NCBI RefSeq assembly: GCF_001190745.1
Contig: NZ_CP012196.1
Span: 1,178,001-1,242,000 of the forward strand
Reading direction: 5' to 3'
Length of the DNA: 64,000 nt
From: Campylobacter gracilis
Lineage (GTDB): Bacteria > Campylobacterota > Campylobacteria > Campylobacterales > Campylobacteraceae
Each line of letters starts with the position of its first letter. Position 1 is the first letter of the stretch. A program made the position numbers and the translations under genes. Below the pieces are notes generated by a model. That model worked only from the letters and a program-made list of their open reading frames with translations. It was not told where the DNA came from and ran no database searches. Of this stretch, positions 60,740 through 64,000 are shown in pieces.

Positions 60740-62461
60740 TTGAACGGTTTTAAAACTTTACTATCGCGCTTTAAGCCCTATTTTAGGGATTACAAGCCGC
60801 AGTTTGCATTGGCGATTTTGGGTATGGTGATGACGAGCGTGGCGACTGCTGCGAGCGCAAAGCTGGTCGAGCCCGTTTTAAATAAAATTTTCGTCGAAAA
60901 AAACGAGCCGTATCTCTATACGCTTCCGATCGCGATTATCGTGGTTTTCGCGATGAAAAGCGGCGGTGCGTTTATGCAAAACTACTTCACCGCCTTCATC
61001 GGTCAAGACACGGTGCGCCGCTTTCGCGATAGGCTCGTCGCAAGCCTCGTGCGGCTGGACGTGGATTTTTTCAACCGTTTCCGCACGGGCGAGCTCATCA
61101 GCCGCACGATCAACGACATCGAGCGTATCCGCGTCGTGGTTTCGAATATGATCCCCGATTTTTTCACGCAGATCATTACGATTTTAGGGCTTTTGAGCGT
61201 CGTGATCTATCAGAGCCCAAAGCTTTCGTTTTTCGCGCTCGTGGTCTTTCCGTGCGCGATATATCCGCTCTCGCGCCTTGCAAAGCGGATGAAAAAAATT
61301 TCGCGCGAGTCTCAAGAAAAAACCTCCGATATCTCCTCGGCGCTCAGCCAAATTTACTCCAACATCGAAATCGTTAAAGCAAGCAACGCCGAGAGCTTTG
61401 AAGTGGAGAAATTTAACGCCGAAAACAGGAAATTTTTCGGTCTAAATTTAAAGGCGGTCGTAACGACGTGCCTGGTAAGCCCGATTATGGAGATGCTAGG
61501 CGCCGTGGGTATCGCCGTGGTGATCATCGTCGGAGGGCAGGAGGTCATCGCGGGTCAAATGAGCATCGGCAGCTTTTTCAGCTTCCTTACGGCGCTTTTT
61601 ATGGTCTACACGCCGATAAAAAAGGTCTCCTCGCTCTACAACAACATGCAAGACGCCATCGCAGCGAGCGAGCGGACGTTTGAGCTGATCGACTTGGAGC
61701 CTACGATCGTAGGCGGCGGCAAGCAGATGGGCGAGATCGGCTCGGTAAGCTTTTGCGACGTGTCGCTAAACTACGGCGACAAGGCGGCGCTGAAAGATAT
61801 AAACTTTGGCGTCAAAAAGGGCGAAATTTTAGCGCTCGTCGGAAACAGCGGCGGCGGCAAAAGCTCGGTCGTAAACCTTCTGATGCGCTTTTACGACGCA
61901 AGCAGCGGTAAAATTTTATTCAACGGCAACGACGAGATCGGCGAGTTTAGCATCCCTAGCCTGCGCGAAAATATTGGTCTCGTAAGCCAGCGCGTCTATA
62001 TTTTTAACGACACGATCGCGCAAAACGTAAGCTACGGCGCGGAATTTAACGAGCAGCGAGTAATAGAGGCGCTGAAGCTCGCTAACGCCTATGAGTTCGT
62101 AAGCTCGATGAAGGATGGAATTTACACCGTGCTTAGCGAGTTCGGCGCAAATCTTAGCGGCGGACAGCGCCAGCGTATCGCCATCGCGCGCGCGCTGTAT
62201 AAGGACCCGCAAATTTTAATATTCGACGAGGCGACTTCGGCGCTGGATAACGCAAGCGAAAAGGAGATCTCAAACGTCATCGAAAAGATCAAACAAAGCA
62301 AAATCGTCTTTGTAATCGCCCACCGCCTCTCCACGATCGAGCGCGCCGATAATATCGCCGTGATGAAAAACGGCCGAATACTTGCTATCGGCACCGACGC
62401 GAAGCTGACGGGCGAATGCGAGGAGTATCGCAGCCTAAAGGGGATCATGCAAAATGGCTAA
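60740..62461 (+). CDS. msbA: Lipid A / lipid-linked oligosaccharide export ABC transporter MsbA
   Basis: The 573-aa ABC half-transporter flips lipid A core across the inner membrane. Six helices lie in the first 320 residues. The ATPase domain has GNSGGGKSS (Walker A), LSGGQRQRIAIARAL, ILIFDEATSALD and VIAHRLSTI. The start is TTG at 60740, six bases after AAGGA. The upstream TTG at 60734 touches that ribosome site and is rejected. A loose AAATGGCG / CGCCATTT pair starts at the stop codon, but the loop of about 26 bases makes it a weak terminator. It follows cysS as in C. jejuni, with about 990 bp between them. Confidence 0.94.
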   Translation: MNGFKTLLSRFKPYFRDYKPQFALAILGMVMTSVATAASAKLVEPVLNKIFVEKNEPYLYTLPIAIIVVFAMKSGGAFMQNYFTAFIGQDTVRRFRDRLVASLVRLDVDFFNRFRTGELISRTINDIERIRVVVSNMIPDFFTQIITILGLLSVVIYQSPKLSFFALVVFPCAIYPLSRLAKRMKKISRESQEKTSDISSALSQIYSNIEIVKASNAESFEVEKFNAENRKFFGLNLKAVVTTCLVSPIMEMLGAVGIAVVIIVGGQEVIAGQMSIGSFFSFLTALFMVYTPIKKVSSLYNNMQDAIAASERTFELIDLEPTIVGGGKQMGEIGSVSFCDVSLNYGDKAALKDINFGVKKGEILALVGNSGGGKSSVVNLLMRFYDASSGKILFNGNDEIGEFSIPSLRENIGLVSQRVYIFNDTIAQNVSYGAEFNEQRVIEALKLANAYEFVSSMKDGIYTVLSEFGANLSGGQRQRIAIARALYKDPQILIFDEATSALDNASEKEISNVIEKIKQSKIVFVIAHRLSTIERADNIAVMKNGRILAIGTDAKLTGECEEYRSLKGIMQNG

Positions 62462-63052
62462 ATGGCGCCCGGGCTTTAGCGATGAAAATTCTACGCCATT
62501 TTGCGCCCTATTTTGGAATTTCATCTTTGAAATTCCGCCCCTCGGTCTTGGATTTTGGAATTTTAAAATTTTATCTTTGAAATTTAGCCGCCGAGATTAT
62601 CCGCGAAGATTGAAATTCTATCTTGAAATTTAATCGCGCGCTGAAATTTAGCCACGCGGATAGCGGTTTTGGCTGCAGGGTTTTTTCAATAAAACCCGAA
62701 AGCTCGACTCTTTGATGCGACGAGACACGACTACTAGAGCTTTAACGTTTGGATTAAAATTTTATCTTAAAATTTCAGCGCTTCGTTGCGAGCCGCCTCT
62801 AAATTTAAAAGCTCGCGCCGTTTTAAAACCGCTGCGGTAAAATTTTATCGCGCGCTAGGCTTTTCGGCGCACTACATGCACTTGATCTTGGGCATCTGCG
62901 ATAAAATTTTGGCTTGATTTTCCTTTATAAATTTTCGCATCTTTTTAAAATCTCTATCCGAATCGAAATTTTTCAAATATTTTTATATAAAAACCGAGCT
63001 TTAATCAATAAAAGGCTACAATAACGCCAAATTTAATTCCAAGGGAAAGTCA
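62462..63052. other. Spacer between msbA and MFS transporter gene
   Basis: 591 bp, no supported gene. Repeats of TGAAATT, ATCTTGAAATT, and GGAATTTCATC type fill the left half. TACAAT at 63017..63022 is a possible -10 for the MFS gene, 31-36 bases ahead of its TTG start, with A/T-rich upstream sequence. No RNA gene is visible. Confidence 0.4.
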
Positions 63053-64000
63053 TTGTTTGAATCCATGCGCGCAGCACGCTCGCTAAGCCCCCTATTTCTG
63101 GGGATCTTCTTTATGTTTATCGGCGACGCGCTAGTCATCGCAAGCGCGGGCATCATGCTAAAAGAATCCGGCCACAGCGAGCTTGAGATCGGACTAATTT
63201 CGGCGTTTTTCTTTTTAGGGGCGATCTTTAGCGGCTTTTTCGTGCCTTACATCATCGGTGCGCTCTCATACGTGCGGGCATACGCAGTCTTTACGGCGCT
63301 TTTCGGAATTGCTGCAATGCTGCACGATCTTGGCTCAAACCTCGTATATTGGGCGATTTTGCGCTTTATTTTGGGCTTTTGCTACTACGCGCTTTTGATG
63401 ATAATCGAAAGCTGGATAAACTCAAAGATCACAAACTCCATCCGCTCCCGCGTCCTCGCGATCTACGAAGCGGTTTTTTACGGCGCGTTTGCGATAGGAG
63501 TTATAATTTTGGCGCTAAATTTCGGAACGATGAAAGTTTTCGTGCTAAGCGCATTTTTCATCATCTTGGCGCTGCTGCCGGTAAATTTAATCCGCTTCAA
63601 CCCTCCTAGGGTTCCCGCTCGCATGCGAGTTTCTATGCCGCAAATTTCGATCGTGCCGCCGCTTGCGTTTGCGACGGTAGTTTGCGCGGGCATTTTGATT
63701 AACGGCTTTTTTTCGATGGCGAGCGTTTTTGTGCTAAGCGCGGGGCTTGGAGTGGGCTCTGTGGGCGCATTTATGGGATCGGCGATGGCAGGAGGTTTCT
63801 TGGCGCAGCTTGTTTGCGGCACTATTTCAGATAAGTTTGGTCGCAAACGCGCCATAATGATAGTTTGCGCCGTGGGTCTTACTTCCTGCACGGCGCTATT
63901 TTTTGCTAAAAGCTTCATCCTAACGTGCGCACTTGCGCTGCTACTGGGATTTGGCGCTTTTCCTTTGTATTCGCTCGCCATCGCGCGCGCAAACGACTCT
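63053..64000 (+). CDS. MFS transporter, YcaD-like (3' end beyond window)
   Basis: An open frame of 316 codons runs to the window edge without a stop. Translation from TTG 63053 (AAGGGA six bases before) gives LFESMRAARSLSPLFLG, then eight or more hydrophobic segments with short loops, MFS motif-like DKFGRKRAIM near residue 260, and FGAFPLYSLAIARANDS near the end, which matches the YcaD subgroup of the major facilitator superfamily. The substrate is unknown. ATG at 63065 is a second start option. The gene is cut only by the end of the window. Confidence 0.87.
   Translation, partial: MFESMRAARSLSPLFLGIFFMFIGDALVIASAGIMLKESGHSELEIGLISAFFFLGAIFSGFFVPYIIGALSYVRAYAVFTALFGIAAMLHDLGSNLVYWAILRFILGFCYYALLMIIESWINSKITNSIRSRVLAIYEAVFYGAFAIGVIILALNFGTMKVFVLSAFFIILALLPVNLIRFNPPRVPARMRVSMPQISIVPPLAFATVVCAGILINGFFSMASVFVLSAGLGVGSVGAFMGSAMAGGFLAQLVCGTISDKFGRKRAIMIVCAVGLTSCTALFFAKSFILTCALALLLGFGAFPLYSLAIARANDS

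Overview
This window looks like a chromosomal segment of a Campylobacter, probably one of the GC-richer oral or asaccharolytic species (C. gracilis-like); the species call is inference. The support is gene content and order: a hydABCD uptake hydrogenase, an mfrABE methylmenaquinol:fumarate reductase, and a run murF / alpha-beta hydrolase / YefM-like / ddl / ruvA / Mla genes / murJ / cysS / msbA that I recall as the C. jejuni Cj0795-Cj0803 order. No rRNA, tRNA, CRISPR array, insertion sequence or prophage was seen.

Layout. 1-15.2 kb: a minus-strand nickel-hydrogenase block reading hydA-hydB-hydC-hydD-hydE, hypF, nikR, hypB-hypC-hypD, hypE (hypE runs off the left edge; hypA is not in view). It encodes the structural subunits, the protease, the Fe(CN)2CO and Ni insertion machinery, and the Ni regulator. 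15.5-20.3 kb: mfrABE with a divergent LysR regulator. 20.5-26 kb: a phosphoethanolamine transferase, divergent from PepSY protein / low-complexity membrane protein / OmpR-type regulator / histidine kinase, an envelope-stress type module. 26.5-31.3 kb: a decayed gene, a flavodoxin-ferredoxin protein and two Tat-exported FAD reductases. 31.6-40.4 kb: the alpha-2-macroglobulin / PbpC pair, then a UvrD-like helicase. 43-47.5 kb: scattered single genes (upp, BON lipoprotein, SDR, PNPOx-like, AlkD-like). 47.8-62.5 kb: cell-envelope genes (murF, ddl, Mla lipid transport, murJ, msbA) with ruvA and cysS. The right edge holds the start of an MFS transporter.

The unusual property of the window is its low-complexity DNA. 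Intergenic gaps are long for a Campylobacter (often 400-980 bp) and are built from AAATTT-type words, several of them perfect palindromes of 20-34 bp. Related words occur inside genes, where they encode Asn/Gln/Ser-rich inserts in otherwise conserved enzymes. HypF is about twice normal size (four inserts, about 700 extra residues), PbpC carries about 400 extra residues including fifteen consecutive N-[FLS]-x-x-x pentads, HydD carries about 105, and MurF about 100. The histidine kinase has a long Asn-rich N-terminal tail. In each enzyme the inserts lie between recognisable domains or motifs, and catalytic motifs are kept. This apparent in-frame expansion of a genomic word into coding sequence is the best candidate here for something undescribed.

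Many starts are TTG or GTG; these were chosen from Shine-Dalgarno spacing and are marked where they matter.
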